From: Saprospiraceae bacterium
Lineage (GTDB): Bacteria; Bacteroidota; Bacteroidia; Chitinophagales; Saprospiraceae
Assembly (NCBI GenBank): GCA_020628475.1
Contig: JAHDFB010000019.1
Span: 1-50,397 of the forward strand
DNA: 50,397 nt
Direction: 5' to 3'
Made by a program: the position numbers and the translations under genes
In this document: positions 8,210 through 16,872 of the stretch, one piece after another
Position numbering within the stretch: the stretch's first letter is position 1
How the letters are laid out: every line of letters starts with the position of its first letter
Notes under the pieces: generated by a model
Databases searched by the model: none
Told to the model about the DNA's origin: nothing
Seen by the model: only the letters and a program-made list of their open reading frames with translations

Positions 8210-9532
8210 ATGACAATGAGTAACCAAGCCTTTTTAGTAGAGGGTGGACATACCTTAAATGGTGCCCTTCAACCCCAAGGTGCTAAAAACGAAGCTTTAC
8301 AAATACTAAGCGCCGTCCTATTATCCGACGAAAAAATCACCATCAATAATGTTCCTAACATCCTAGACGTAAATCGATTGATCGATCTATTAAAAGGACT
8401 CGGAGTAAAAGTCAATAAATTATCGAATTCAAACTATGAATTCCAAGCAGACGATATCGACTTGGAGTATTTCGCTTCCAAAGAATACTTAGCAACCGCT
8501 CAAAAAATAAGAGGTTCTGTGATGTTAATGGGACCATTACTTACCCGATATAATAAAGCATTTCTTCCAAAACCAGGAGGAGATAAAATTGGTCGGAGAA
8601 GATTGGATACGCATTTTTTAGGATTTAGAAAGCTCGGTGCAACCTTTCAATTTGATGAGAAAAAAGATACTTTCTTTTTGGGAGCAGAACAGTTAAAAGG
8701 ATGCTATATGCTGATGGATGAAATATCGGTGACCGGAACCGCCAATGTGATCATGGCAGCCGTCTTAGCTGAAGGAACTACCACCATATACAATGCCGCT
8801 TGCGAACCCTATGTACAGCAGCTCTGTAGAATGCTCAATTCTATGGGTGCTAAAATAAGAGGACTTGGTTCCAATCTTCTCACGATTGAAGGTGTAGATC
8901 GATTAGGAGGAACCCATCATACGATCTTACCAGACATGATTGAAATTGGAAGTTTTATTGGTCTGGCAGCTATGACCAAAAGTGAAATCCTCATCAAAAA
9001 TGCTGGAGTTAACCATCTTGGAATCATTCCAAACACCTTCGAAAAACTTGGAATTAAATTAGAAATTCAAGGGGATGACATTTTTGTTCCAGCTCAAGAT
9101 TTATATGAGATACAGTCCTTCATTGATGGCTCAATATTAACTATTTACGATTCTCCTTGGCCAGGTCTTACACCGGATTTAATTAGCATACTGCTAGTCG
9201 TGGCAACACAGGCGAAAGGTAGTGTACTCATACACCAAAAAATGTTCGAAAGTCGATTGTTTTTCGTGGATAAATTAATTGATATGGGCGCTCAAATCAT
9301 TTTATGTGATCCACATCGAGCAACCGTTATTGGATTAGAAAGAAAAACGCAGCTTCGAGGGATAACTATGAGTTCGCCAGATATCCGAGCAGGTGTTTCA
9401 TTATTGATTGCTGCTCTATCTGCCAATGGTACGTCAAAGATTGAAAACATTCAGCAAATTGATCGTGGATATGAAAATATTGATGGCCGACTCAATGCCT
9501 TAGGAGCTAAAATTCAACGAGTTGATCTTTAA
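8210..9532 (+). CDS. murA: UDP-N-acetylglucosamine 1-carboxyvinyltransferase (MurA), Cys-to-Asp form
   Basis: 440 aa. MurA transfers enolpyruvate from PEP to UDP-GlcNAc in the cytosol, the first committed step of peptidoglycan synthesis. The N-terminal LNGALQPQGAKNEALQIL carries the conserved Lys-Asn (QGAKNEA), and the family core appears in RLDTHFLGFRKLGA, TGTANVIMAAV and the C-terminal IQQIDRGYENIDGRLNALGA. The residue equivalent to E. coli Cys115 is Asp125 in PGGDKIGRRR (codon 8582-8584). The same replacement in mycobacteria and Chlamydia keeps activity but removes fosfomycin alkylation. ATGs at 8210 and 8216 are both possible. Probably its own transcription unit, between two terminator or hairpin structures. 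Confidence 0.96.
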   Translation: MTMSNQAFLVEGGHTLNGALQPQGAKNEALQILSAVLLSDEKITINNVPNILDVNRLIDLLKGLGVKVNKLSNSNYEFQADDIDLEYFASKEYLATAQKIRGSVMLMGPLLTRYNKAFLPKPGGDKIGRRRLDTHFLGFRKLGATFQFDEKKDTFFLGAEQLKGCYMLMDEISVTGTANVIMAAVLAEGTTTIYNAACEPYVQQLCRMLNSMGAKIRGLGSNLLTIEGVDRLGGTHHTILPDMIEIGSFIGLAAMTKSEILIKNAGVNHLGIIPNTFEKLGIKLEIQGDDIFVPAQDLYEIQSFIDGSILTIYDSPWPGLTPDLISILLVVATQAKGSVLIHQKMFESRLFFVDKLIDMGAQIILCDPHRATVIGLERKTQLRGITMSSPDIRAGVSLLIAALSANGTSKIENIQQIDRGYENIDGRLNALGAKIQRVDL

Positions 9533-9569
9533 TCAATGATAATTGTATTATAAAAATGTTAAAATGGAA

Positions 9570-9644
9570 GTCCTTACATCCCTTATTGAATCCAAAATGA
9601 ATATATTCCGTTTTATGAATAAAGGGTTACTTTTGTATAAGGAC
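9570..9644 (+). promoter_or_regulatory. Nested inverted repeat containing a -7 element upstream of the thioredoxin pair
   Basis: GTCCTTA (9570-9576) pairs with TAAGGAC (9638-9644), and CCCTTATT (9580-9587) pairs with AATAAAGGG (9618-9626, one bulge). Inside, AAAATGAAT faces ATTCCGTTTT. The right part contains TACTTTTG at 9628-9635, an exact TAnnTTTG -7 element, 25 bases before the ATG at 9661; the -33 region is poor. The stem-loop may mark the end of murA, act on the promoter, or both. Confidence 0.5.
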
Positions 9645-9660
9645 CATTCAATATAATATT

Positions 9661-10836
9661 ATGAATATCAGATCTATAGTTATCAGTTTTCTTGTTAGTC
9701 TACTTGTAAGTGTGCAAGCCTTTGGTGAAGGAATCAATTTCTTCCATGGCACCTGGCAAGATGCATTGATACAAGCTCAGGAAGAAGGGAAAATCGTCTT
9801 TGTTGATGCTTATACAACTTGGTGTGGTCCATGTAAACGTATGGCTAAAAATGTATTTACCAGAAATGAGGTCGGTGATTTTTTTAATAAAAACTTCATC
9901 AGCATAAAGGTAGATATGGAAAAAACCAATGGACGAGAATTTGGAGCAAAATATCCAGTGAGTGCATATCCTACCCTCTTCTTTCTCGAACCAAATGGAA
10001 AAATTATTAAGAAGTCTGTTGGTGGTAAACAGGTGACTCAATTAATAGAATTAGGTCAAGAAATTGTGAGCAACTTCGATTATGCAGCAGTAGAAAGGGA
10101 AGCTTATGAAAACGGCGATCGCTCCTTTGATACAGTTCTAGCCTATATCAAAGGAATGAATAAATCAGGAAAGTCTAGTCTTAAAGTTGCCAATGAGTTT
10201 CTTATGTCTGACCACGGCATGACCGATACTCAAATGAGTGCCTTTCTATTCGAGGCTGCCACAGAAGTAGACAGTCGCATTTTTGAACAAATGATTGCTC
10301 GAAAAAATAAAATCATCGGAGTTGTAGGTCAAGAGGCCTTTGAACATAAAATAGTCCAAGCAGCCACTAAAACAGCCAACAAAGCTATAGAATATGATGA
10401 TAAAGCATTGATGAAAGAGGCCTGTAGTGCCGTAAAAAAACATCATAAAGCAGCTTCAAAATCGTTTGATACTACTTCAAAAATGAATGCTGCCGTTCAT
10501 AAAAAGGATAGTAAGAGTTATGTCAAAAATGCCAAGTCACATATTAAAACCTTACAAACTGTAGATGAGAAGGTGGCTTTCGCCCAAAAGGCGATGGGAT
10601 ATTTTCCAAAAGACGAAAAGGTTTATAGTTTTTTAGATTCCTTTCTAAAGCCCGCGTTAAAAACACCTAAAAACAAAGAACAGGTGGGAATCTATGTAAA
10701 ATTATTACTTGAACTTGGGAGAAAAGATGAAGCACTAAGCTATGCTAAATCGGCCGTAGAATTGTTTGAGGACTCCAAAACCAAAAGTTACTTGAATAAC
10801 TTGATCAAGTATATTGAAAAATACAAAGCATCTTAA
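9661..10836 (+). CDS. Periplasmic thioredoxin-fold protein
   Basis: 391 aa. A signal peptide (residues 1-22, cleavage near QAFGEG) is followed by a thioredoxin domain of the type in which a WQDALIQAQEEGK helix precedes the active site TTWCGPCKRM (Cys55, Cys58). The cis-proline segment is VSAYPTLFFL. After about residue 130 comes a 260-residue all-helical region with many Lys and Ala, ending in a TPR-like pair (LELGRKDEALSYAKSAVELF). Probably a disulfide reductase or isomerase for exported proteins; the helical part may bind partners. It heads a two-gene unit with a related paralogue 13 bases downstream. Confidence 0.85.
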   Translation: MNIRSIVISFLVSLLVSVQAFGEGINFFHGTWQDALIQAQEEGKIVFVDAYTTWCGPCKRMAKNVFTRNEVGDFFNKNFISIKVDMEKTNGREFGAKYPVSAYPTLFFLEPNGKIIKKSVGGKQVTQLIELGQEIVSNFDYAAVEREAYENGDRSFDTVLAYIKGMNKSGKSSLKVANEFLMSDHGMTDTQMSAFLFEAATEVDSRIFEQMIARKNKIIGVVGQEAFEHKIVQAATKTANKAIEYDDKALMKEACSAVKKHHKAASKSFDTTSKMNAAVHKKDSKSYVKNAKSHIKTLQTVDEKVAFAQKAMGYFPKDEKVYSFLDSFLKPALKTPKNKEQVGIYVKLLLELGRKDEALSYAKSAVELFEDSKTKSYLNNLIKYIEKYKAS

Positions 10837-10849
10837 TTGAATATAACAT

Positions 10850-12250
10850 TTGAAGCGACTTCAAAACATATGGCCTTTTAAATTCACAAACATTCTATAT
10901 GGAATCATTTTGTCTTGTACCCTCGCTTCCTTACAAGCACAACATGGATTAACATTTAGAGATGACTATTGGTTAGAAAAAGCCATACAAATCGCTCAAA
11001 TTGAAGATAAAAACATTTTTATTGACACCTACACTCCTTGGTGTGGCCCATGCAAGTTGATGGATATACAATTCCAAGATCCGGAATTAGGTGATTTCTT
11101 CAATAAACATTATATCAATATTAAAATCAATATGGATTCTCCCCATGGAGCAGCCATTAAATCGAAATATCAGGTTGTTTTCCTTCCAACCTTATTAATC
11201 ATAGATAAATTCGGACATGTAAAATATGCCAGTGATGGTATTGTTAGTAGTGATGAACTATTAGCCTTTGGAAAGCAATTCTATAATGAAATATACAATC
11301 CAACTGCTTTCAAGCCTCATGAAACCGTTCATGATCAACCCGTGGAAATCATCACTGAAGTAAAACCGATTGAATCAGCTAATAACCCTATTGAACTCAC
11401 TCAAAAAAAGAATTTACCTCAAGTATCAAAGGGAGAAAAAACGGAAAATAATACCGTTGCAACTCTGGAAACTCAAACCGAAATTTCAGACGAATTAAAG
11501 CAACAAGAAAAAATCCTCTATACTCAAAATGAGGCAAACCAAGATCCCGATTACCTCTATAACTTAACCTATCTCAAGCTACAATTACAGGACGGAACAC
11601 AATGGGCAACCGCTGAAAAATATCTTGAAACCCAGAAAGACTGGAGCAACCTTAAAAATATGCGTTTCATCTATGATTTTGTTCGAAGTCCAGGAACAAA
11701 GATGTTTGATCATATCATCGATAATCGAGCAGACTATGACATATTATTTGGTAAAAACAATGTAGACCGGTCCATTTCCATCATGATCAATATGCATCTT
11801 TATCAAGGGTTTCCGCGTCCAAGCGCTCAAGAATCAAGAGTCCTATTTGACATTTTAGATCCTGACGTGGCACAACAAGCCACCTATAACTACTTATTGG
11901 AACGATATGAAATGGATGAAGATTATGACGCTTTTGTACCACTGGCGCTTGAATATCTTGAAAATATTGATCCAGATGATTTCTCCATCATCAACAAAGT
12001 GGCGATCTACTATGAAAGTTCATCTACCAATCTTGGTGTGAATAAATTGATTAAAATGATGGATCATGCCATTACGGTTCAAGGAGGGTCTTATTATGTA
12101 TTATTTGATACCATGGCAGCACTTTATTTCAAAAAAGGAAACAAAAAGAAAGCCCTCGCATATATAGAAAAAGCCAGAGAGCTCGCCGTACATTCTGGAG
12201 TCGATTTAGTGCGCATTGACCAACTAAAATCTATGATCTTAGAATTATAA
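10850..12250 (+). CDS. Periplasmic thioredoxin-fold protein, paralogue of the preceding gene
   Basis: 466 aa, starting at a TTG (10850) 13 bases after the previous stop; the frame has no ATG before the signal sequence, whose cleavage falls near SLQAQHG. The thioredoxin motif is TPWCGPCKLM (Cys65, Cys68), in the same DxYTxWCGPCK context as its neighbour. A Glu/Thr/Pro/Lys-rich linker (about residues 155-220) leads to a helical, TPR-like C-terminal domain (MAALYFKKGNKKKALAYIEKA). The pair looks like a tandem duplication followed by divergence of the C-terminal domain. The stop overlaps the convergent SRPBCC gene by 6 bases. Confidence 0.83.
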   Translation: MKRLQNIWPFKFTNILYGIILSCTLASLQAQHGLTFRDDYWLEKAIQIAQIEDKNIFIDTYTPWCGPCKLMDIQFQDPELGDFFNKHYINIKINMDSPHGAAIKSKYQVVFLPTLLIIDKFGHVKYASDGIVSSDELLAFGKQFYNEIYNPTAFKPHETVHDQPVEIITEVKPIESANNPIELTQKKNLPQVSKGEKTENNTVATLETQTEISDELKQQEKILYTQNEANQDPDYLYNLTYLKLQLQDGTQWATAEKYLETQKDWSNLKNMRFIYDFVRSPGTKMFDHIIDNRADYDILFGKNNVDRSISIMINMHLYQGFPRPSAQESRVLFDILDPDVAQQATYNYLLERYEMDEDYDAFVPLALEYLENIDPDDFSIINKVAIYYESSSTNLGVNKLIKMMDHAITVQGGSYYVLFDTMAALYFKKGNKKKALAYIEKARELAVHSGVDLVRIDQLKSMILEL

Positions 12251-12688
12251 AGCTTCCGAAAAATACTTTTTATAGATTCGTTTTCTTGGTAAAAATCCAA
12301 GATAAATTGCCGGATAGAGTAAAATGGAATAAAAACGATTTAAGCCCTTAAATCGAATATCGTCCACAATCGTGGAATGATGATTATCTACATTTTCTAT
12401 GATATGATGATGTTCCCAATAACCTAGCGGAAATGGAAGAACAACGCCCTTGTCAACAAAATAACTTCGTTGTTCGTCTTCTCCATGATCGATTATATCA
12501 CTAATCCACTCTGTTTTAATGGGGAACAAAAATTGTAGATGAACAGTATCGCCAGTTTTGGATCCGGTAAACTTTTTTAATTCAATCTTGGCCACAGGAG
12601 GTGCAAGAGCAAGAAAAAGATCTCTATCAAAGCGCTTCATAACATCTCTGTAATAACCAGGTACTGTCGTTTTCAGTATAATTCGCAT
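12245..12688 (-). CDS. SRPBCC (START-like) ligand-binding family protein
   Basis: 147 aa. The order of strands and helices fits the SRPBCC helix-grip fold: an initial beta strand (RIILKTTVPG), an RFDRDLFLALAPP helix, then a sheet that includes FVDKGVVLPFPLGYWEHHHIIE, and a long C-terminal hydrophobic helix (FYSILLYPAIYLGFLPRKR). Bacterial members bind hydrophobic ligands or are uncharacterised, and no ligand can be named here. It reads towards the thioredoxin gene, and the last 6 bases of the two genes overlap. Confidence 0.7.
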   Translation of the reverse strand: MRIILKTTVPGYYRDVMKRFDRDLFLALAPPVAKIELKKFTGSKTGDTVHLQFLFPIKTEWISDIIDHGEDEQRSYFVDKGVVLPFPLGYWEHHHIIENVDNHHSTIVDDIRFKGLNRFYSILLYPAIYLGFLPRKRIYKKYFSEAL

Positions 12689-12752
12689 ATAGGTTGAACG
12701 CTATTCCCTAATTCTTGTTCATGCTGACTAAGCTGAACAGAAAGCTTGATAC

Positions 12753-14966
12753 TTAAATGTTAAACCAATACGAACATTTCAATACTAGTGCTCGATTTCT
12801 TGAATTCAATTGAATCAAATTTGGACTGACTCCATCTACATCCGTAAAATAGTTGTCGGTATAGACGATAAACAAATCCGAAACAGGAGCATATCGATAT
12901 TGAAAGCGTACGTTCAAATTAGAATTTTCAGATTGGCTATTATATTGCAAGGCTCCCGATAAAAATAACTTCTTAGAGAAGGACAAATCGATCCTTGGTC
13001 CTAAAATTATGGTGGATCTCAAACCTTCCAAATGAGGCATATCAAAAACATTATAGTTGTAGTTCAAAGATACATTCGCAATCGGTTGTAAACGATAATT
13101 CATTGAACCGCCAACACCGTATCGAATTCCGGTAAAATATTGTCCTACCCTAGAATTGATTCTATATGAAAATGCTTTACTTCGATCCGAATTATAACTT
13201 ACGGTCAGGTTTGTAAATCGATAATCTATACCGGCTTCCAAAGGCGTAGAACCCGTCCCTGTAGGATCCCAAGCACTTGAAAGGAATATAAATGAATTGG
13301 ACAAGCGGAAATCCATTCTAGATTGATTTACATATTCCAGTCCCAATCGTAGATTTATAATTCGATCTGTCAATAAAAAGTCCGTATTGTGCAATGCCCA
13401 CATGGACAATGAAGTGGTAATTCGATTCAAGTTTGAATTGGTCTTATAAAAGTAAAAATCCATACCAGGATTATAAGATATGAAGTCTCTCCGCGGTACA
13501 AAACCTACTTGCGCATCATATCCCGCACCAACATATTGATGTTCCCAGCTCAAATTATACGCTCGTTTCAAGTATTGAATAGATGTACCATGAGACCAAG
13601 GCATATTACCTGTATCAAAATCTGAAAAGGAGCGATGTAAATAACTTTTCGCTGACCATCGATTATTACTAGTAGCCAAATTAAAATCCACTCCGATCAC
13701 TCGATTCGATAGTCTTTCAGAAATCAAGGATCGATTGGCAACCGCATCTTTATTGACCGCGATAAAGCCAATATTGGATCTTTTCCATAATTTATATTGA
13801 GTGGATATCACATTATAGTTATAAGTAGGCAATCCATTTTCAATATCTGGGGCCGCCACCATATCTAAAACGCCAATTCGAACTTTATCATTGATCTTTC
13901 CACTCAATCTAGCTCCACCATAGATGGTATTTAAAATGTTGTTGCCGGTAACCGTATCTTGACTAATTCCGATTCTTCTTGAAAAAAACGGATTCGCATT
14001 TCGAAATCCACCAGACCCAAATAAATCGGCATTTTCCAGAAAAAACTGCCTTTTTTCGGGGAAAAACAATTCAAACCTTGACAAATTTGTGATCTGCTGA
14101 TCTACTTCAACCTGACTGAAATCTGGATTAATAGTCAAATCCAAATTCAATCCGGAACTTACTGCAAGTTTAATATCTCCTCCAGCATTAAAGCCATTTT
14201 TCCATTCCTGGTCTCCTTCGTAATCAATATTTGTATTATTAATTAAATAAGGAATAAATGTTGCTCGATTGGATTTTGACTTAGGAGCTTCTTCCCAATT
14301 CATTTCAGCCATAAAGGCTAAATTAAATATCCATTGATTTCTAGGAATTCGAATCCAAGTACTCCGCTCATTATTTTGAGTATCAAATCGGTAAGCATTA
14401 AACCTCCATGTCGTCACATCTTTATTAAAACGAAGAATTGATAAAGGAATGGCCAACTCCGTACTCCAAAAATCTTTATCAATGGATGATTCGCAGCGCC
14501 AAGTATTATCCCAATCTGTTGAAAATCCCCTTAAGCTAGCTCCTCCTCCACTAATTAATCCTTCTCGTTGCACGCCCATTGGATTTGTACCAAACATAAA
14601 TGCGTTGGTCCGATCATTGAATGGGTCGATTAAAAAAGTAATATTATCATTTCCACCTGCCCTAAAATCACGCTTCAAGGAGGTAACCACATAATCGTCC
14701 GAGACGGCATAACACTTGGCTGATATATATAAAAATTGATCATCAAAAGCCATCTTAATATCGGTCTGATATTGAGCTAGAATGGAATCATTCGGTGCAT
14801 ATTGCCAAAATGGTACACTTGAGGGAATGTCTTTCCAAACAGCATCATCTAGTATCCCGTCAATTTTCGGAGATTGATCCGTTTTATATACGCCAATATT
14901 AACCTCCTCTTGTGCCCATAAAAATTGTGTGAGTAAGACACTTATAAATAAAATGGTTGATCTCAT
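12753..14966 (-). CDS. DUF5916 outer-membrane protein with N-terminal CBM9-like domain
   Basis: 737 aa. The signal peptide (LFISVLLTQFLWAQE) is followed by a CBM9-like beta-sandwich at about residues 20-210 (KTDQSPKIDGILDDAVWKDI, then FLIDPFNDRTNAFMFGTNPMG). The rest is a beta-barrel-type region of alternating polar and aromatic strands that begins with NPDFSQVEVDQQITNLSRFE and FFPEKRQFFLENA, both hallmarks of DUF5916. It ends on an aromatic strand, KCSYWFNI. Probably an outer-membrane protein that binds a glycan or other ligand, but no substrate is known. Its ATG overlaps the preceding TonB-domain gene by 4 bases, so the two are translationally coupled. Confidence 0.87.
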   Translation of the reverse strand: MRSTILFISVLLTQFLWAQEEVNIGVYKTDQSPKIDGILDDAVWKDIPSSVPFWQYAPNDSILAQYQTDIKMAFDDQFLYISAKCYAVSDDYVVTSLKRDFRAGGNDNITFLIDPFNDRTNAFMFGTNPMGVQREGLISGGGASLRGFSTDWDNTWRCESSIDKDFWSTELAIPLSILRFNKDVTTWRFNAYRFDTQNNERSTWIRIPRNQWIFNLAFMAEMNWEEAPKSKSNRATFIPYLINNTNIDYEGDQEWKNGFNAGGDIKLAVSSGLNLDLTINPDFSQVEVDQQITNLSRFELFFPEKRQFFLENADLFGSGGFRNANPFFSRRIGISQDTVTGNNILNTIYGGARLSGKINDKVRIGVLDMVAAPDIENGLPTYNYNVISTQYKLWKRSNIGFIAVNKDAVANRSLISERLSNRVIGVDFNLATSNNRWSAKSYLHRSFSDFDTGNMPWSHGTSIQYLKRAYNLSWEHQYVGAGYDAQVGFVPRRDFISYNPGMDFYFYKTNSNLNRITTSLSMWALHNTDFLLTDRIINLRLGLEYVNQSRMDFRLSNSFIFLSSAWDPTGTGSTPLEAGIDYRFTNLTVSYNSDRSKAFSYRINSRVGQYFTGIRYGVGGSMNYRLQPIANVSLNYNYNVFDMPHLEGLRSTIILGPRIDLSFSKKLFLSGALQYNSQSENSNLNVRFQYRYAPVSDLFIVYTDNYFTDVDGVSPNLIQLNSRNRALVLKCSYWFNI

Positions 14967-15442
14967 TTTTTAATCTTCACCGTATAATTATACGTTTTTG
15001 AAGTGGTTTTCTGTTTTCCAGAAACATCCTCTTCTGAATTACTATTTGAACTTATATAGGTATATCTGATGGTGTTAATTCTAGTTGGGGTAGCAGGTTT
15101 TGGTTTTATTTTCTTCTCTTTCGGTAGCTTAAAATTGATCTGTATACTCTTATGAAATACTACTTTCATCTTGCGTGTTTTATCCACTTTAAATCGTAAC
15201 AATTTAACCAATCGTTCTGCCTCTTCATCACAGCCGTAACCGATAGAATTTTGCAAATGCGTGGCGAAAACACGTCCTTTATAATCAATATCATATCTGA
15301 TTCGGACAGTTCCTTCAATACGATGATCAATGGCCTCCTGTGGATATTTTAATTCTTGAGAAATAAAGGCTCGCATCGCTTTCAAACCACCGGGGTAAAC
15401 GGGCTTTTTAATAAAATGCTTATCCTTTTTTTCTTTCTTCAA
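14963..15442 (-). CDS. TonB C-terminal domain protein without a membrane anchor
   Basis: 159 aa. Residues 12-110 are a clear TonB C-terminal domain: KPVYPGGLKAMRAFISQELK, YPQEAI, then EGTVRIRYDIDYKGRV and GCDEEAERLVKLLRF. There is no N-terminal transmembrane helix or signal peptide: the first 15 residues are MKKEKKDKHFIKKPV, so as annotated it would stay in the cytoplasm. The last 50 residues are a Lys/Thr/Ser-rich tail. No in-frame upstream start that adds a membrane anchor is evident in the 77 bases before the next gene. It is the first gene of a pair with the DUF5916 gene. Confidence 0.82.
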   Translation of the reverse strand: MKKEKKDKHFIKKPVYPGGLKAMRAFISQELKYPQEAIDHRIEGTVRIRYDIDYKGRVFATHLQNSIGYGCDEEAERLVKLLRFKVDKTRKMKVVFHKSIQINFKLPKEKKIKPKPATPTRINTIRYTYISSNSNSEEDVSGKQKTTSKTYNYTVKIKK

Positions 15443-15519
15443 CGCCAGTACTTTTTGTGGATTTGTTCAAAAGTACAATAATTGAATGGTGAGAAATGAT
15501 CTTTGAGAGACGTTTACAC

Positions 15520-16158
15520 TTAATTAACAAGTCCGTGATACAGCAAGTATAATCCAAAGATAAAAAGCCCGGTACCAGCAATTTTTGAAATGATATTAAA
15601 ATAATGCTGATTCATGCGTTCCCGTATCACATTGGCCAACAGTACTTTGGCAGTATCCGATAACACAATGATGATGAAAATAGACAAAAGAAAACTAAAC
15701 GATTCCAGATGCGTTAAATCTCTTCCTATAACATTCGTTGACATAATTCCCAACCAAAATATAACGGTGAAAGGATTGACCGTATTAACAAGAAAACCTT
15801 TTGTAAAATAAGCAGTTGCTGATTTTAAAGAACTCGTTGAATACAGTTTCTCTTTGTTAAACTCGGCTTTTTTAAAAAAGGAAACCAGGCCAAATAAGCA
15901 CAGAATAATTCCTCCAATAACAGACATCCAAAAATCGAATTGTGCTCCTTGAACTACATGAGAAATTCTATTGATGAAAAAATAACTGAAGGTTATGTAC
16001 AGAATATCAGACACCCATACACCCGATGTCACTGTCAATCCAGCTTTAAAACCTTTCTGTAGAGCTGTCTGAACAGTAACTATAAAGATGGGTCCCAATG
16101 AGATGGCCAATATTAAACCAAAACCAATTCCTTCTATGACCAATCGTCCTAAGTCCAT
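15520..16158 (-). CDS. LysE family amino-acid or metabolite exporter
   Basis: 212 aa with about six transmembrane helices. The N-terminal IEGIGFGLILAISLGPIFIV carries the family glycine and proline pattern (G-x-x-x-A-x-x-P-G-P-x), here with SLGPIF, followed by LQKGFKAGLTVTSGVWVSD. Residues 125-135 (GFLVNTVNPFTVIFWLGI) contain the conserved N-P-x-x-x-x-F/W motif. Family members export basic amino acids, homoserine lactone, threonine and related compounds; the substrate here is unknown. Its start overlaps the rhomboid gene by 10 bases, and it is the last gene of the long minus-strand run. Confidence 0.9.
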   Translation of the reverse strand: MDLGRLVIEGIGFGLILAISLGPIFIVTVQTALQKGFKAGLTVTSGVWVSDILYITFSYFFINRISHVVQGAQFDFWMSVIGGIILCLFGLVSFFKKAEFNKEKLYSTSSLKSATAYFTKGFLVNTVNPFTVIFWLGIMSTNVIGRDLTHLESFSFLLSIFIIIVLSDTAKVLLANVIRERMNQHYFNIISKIAGTGLFIFGLYLLYHGLVN

Positions 16159-16823
16159 ACTGAATCTTTAAAAGCCGGATCAAATAGCTGATAGCGCTTC
16201 ATAAGCCTAGCTAGTAATAAGCCAAAGAGAAAACCTCCTATATGCGCCATCCAGGCTGCCCCCCCCTCATCAGCCGCCTTATTCAATTCTAAAATGGAGT
16301 ATACCACTTGAAATACAAACCAGATGATCATAAAATAATAGGCTCTAATTTTGACCAAGAATAGTAGAACAAAGGTTTTAATTTTCGAATTTGGAAAAAA
16401 TACCAAATAGGCTCCCATAATCGCGGCCATTGCTCCACTTGCGCCCAAGGTATATAAGGTGCTTTCTTGATTAAACAAAACAAAAATAATGGATGCAACA
16501 ATACCACCGATTAGATAGAAAATGAGGAAACGTAGATTACCAATGATGATTTCCAGATTATCGGCAAAAATCCATAAGAATAACATATTGCCAAAAAGAT
16601 GGAATAAATCTCCATGTAAAAACATGTTTGTCCCTAGAGTATATAGAGATTCTCCCCGCATTATTTCTACAGGTACGGTCGCAAATAACTGATAAATTTT
16701 CTCTACGGAATAAGGACCCAATATCGTAGCAAAAAATATAAATACATTTAGAAATATAAATGTATACGATATGATGGGTTTATTTTTCCCCTGAATATTC
16801 TCATCTCCTATTGGAAAAAGCAT
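16149..16823 (-). CDS. Rhomboid family intramembrane serine protease
   Basis: 224 aa with six or more transmembrane helices. The catalytic Ser129 lies in TLGASGAMAAIMG (GxSG motif) and its partner His194 in AHIGGFLFGLL. The conserved HLFGNMLFLWIFADN segment (about residues 75-89) supplies the oxyanion-site His75 and Asn79. The protein cuts substrates within or next to the membrane; the natural substrate is unknown. It overlaps the LysE gene by 10 bases and lies 49 bases after the TPR gene. Confidence 0.94.
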   Translation of the reverse strand: MLFPIGDENIQGKNKPIISYTFIFLNVFIFFATILGPYSVEKIYQLFATVPVEIMRGESLYTLGTNMFLHGDLFHLFGNMLFLWIFADNLEIIIGNLRFLIFYLIGGIVASIIFVLFNQESTLYTLGASGAMAAIMGAYLVFFPNSKIKTFVLLFLVKIRAYYFMIIWFVFQVVYSILELNKAADEGGAAWMAHIGGFLFGLLLARLMKRYQLFDPAFKDSVWT

Positions 16824-16872
16824 AAATCACTGTATAAGATTGGACCAAGGTAAAAAGTTTTCGGCAAGCCTT

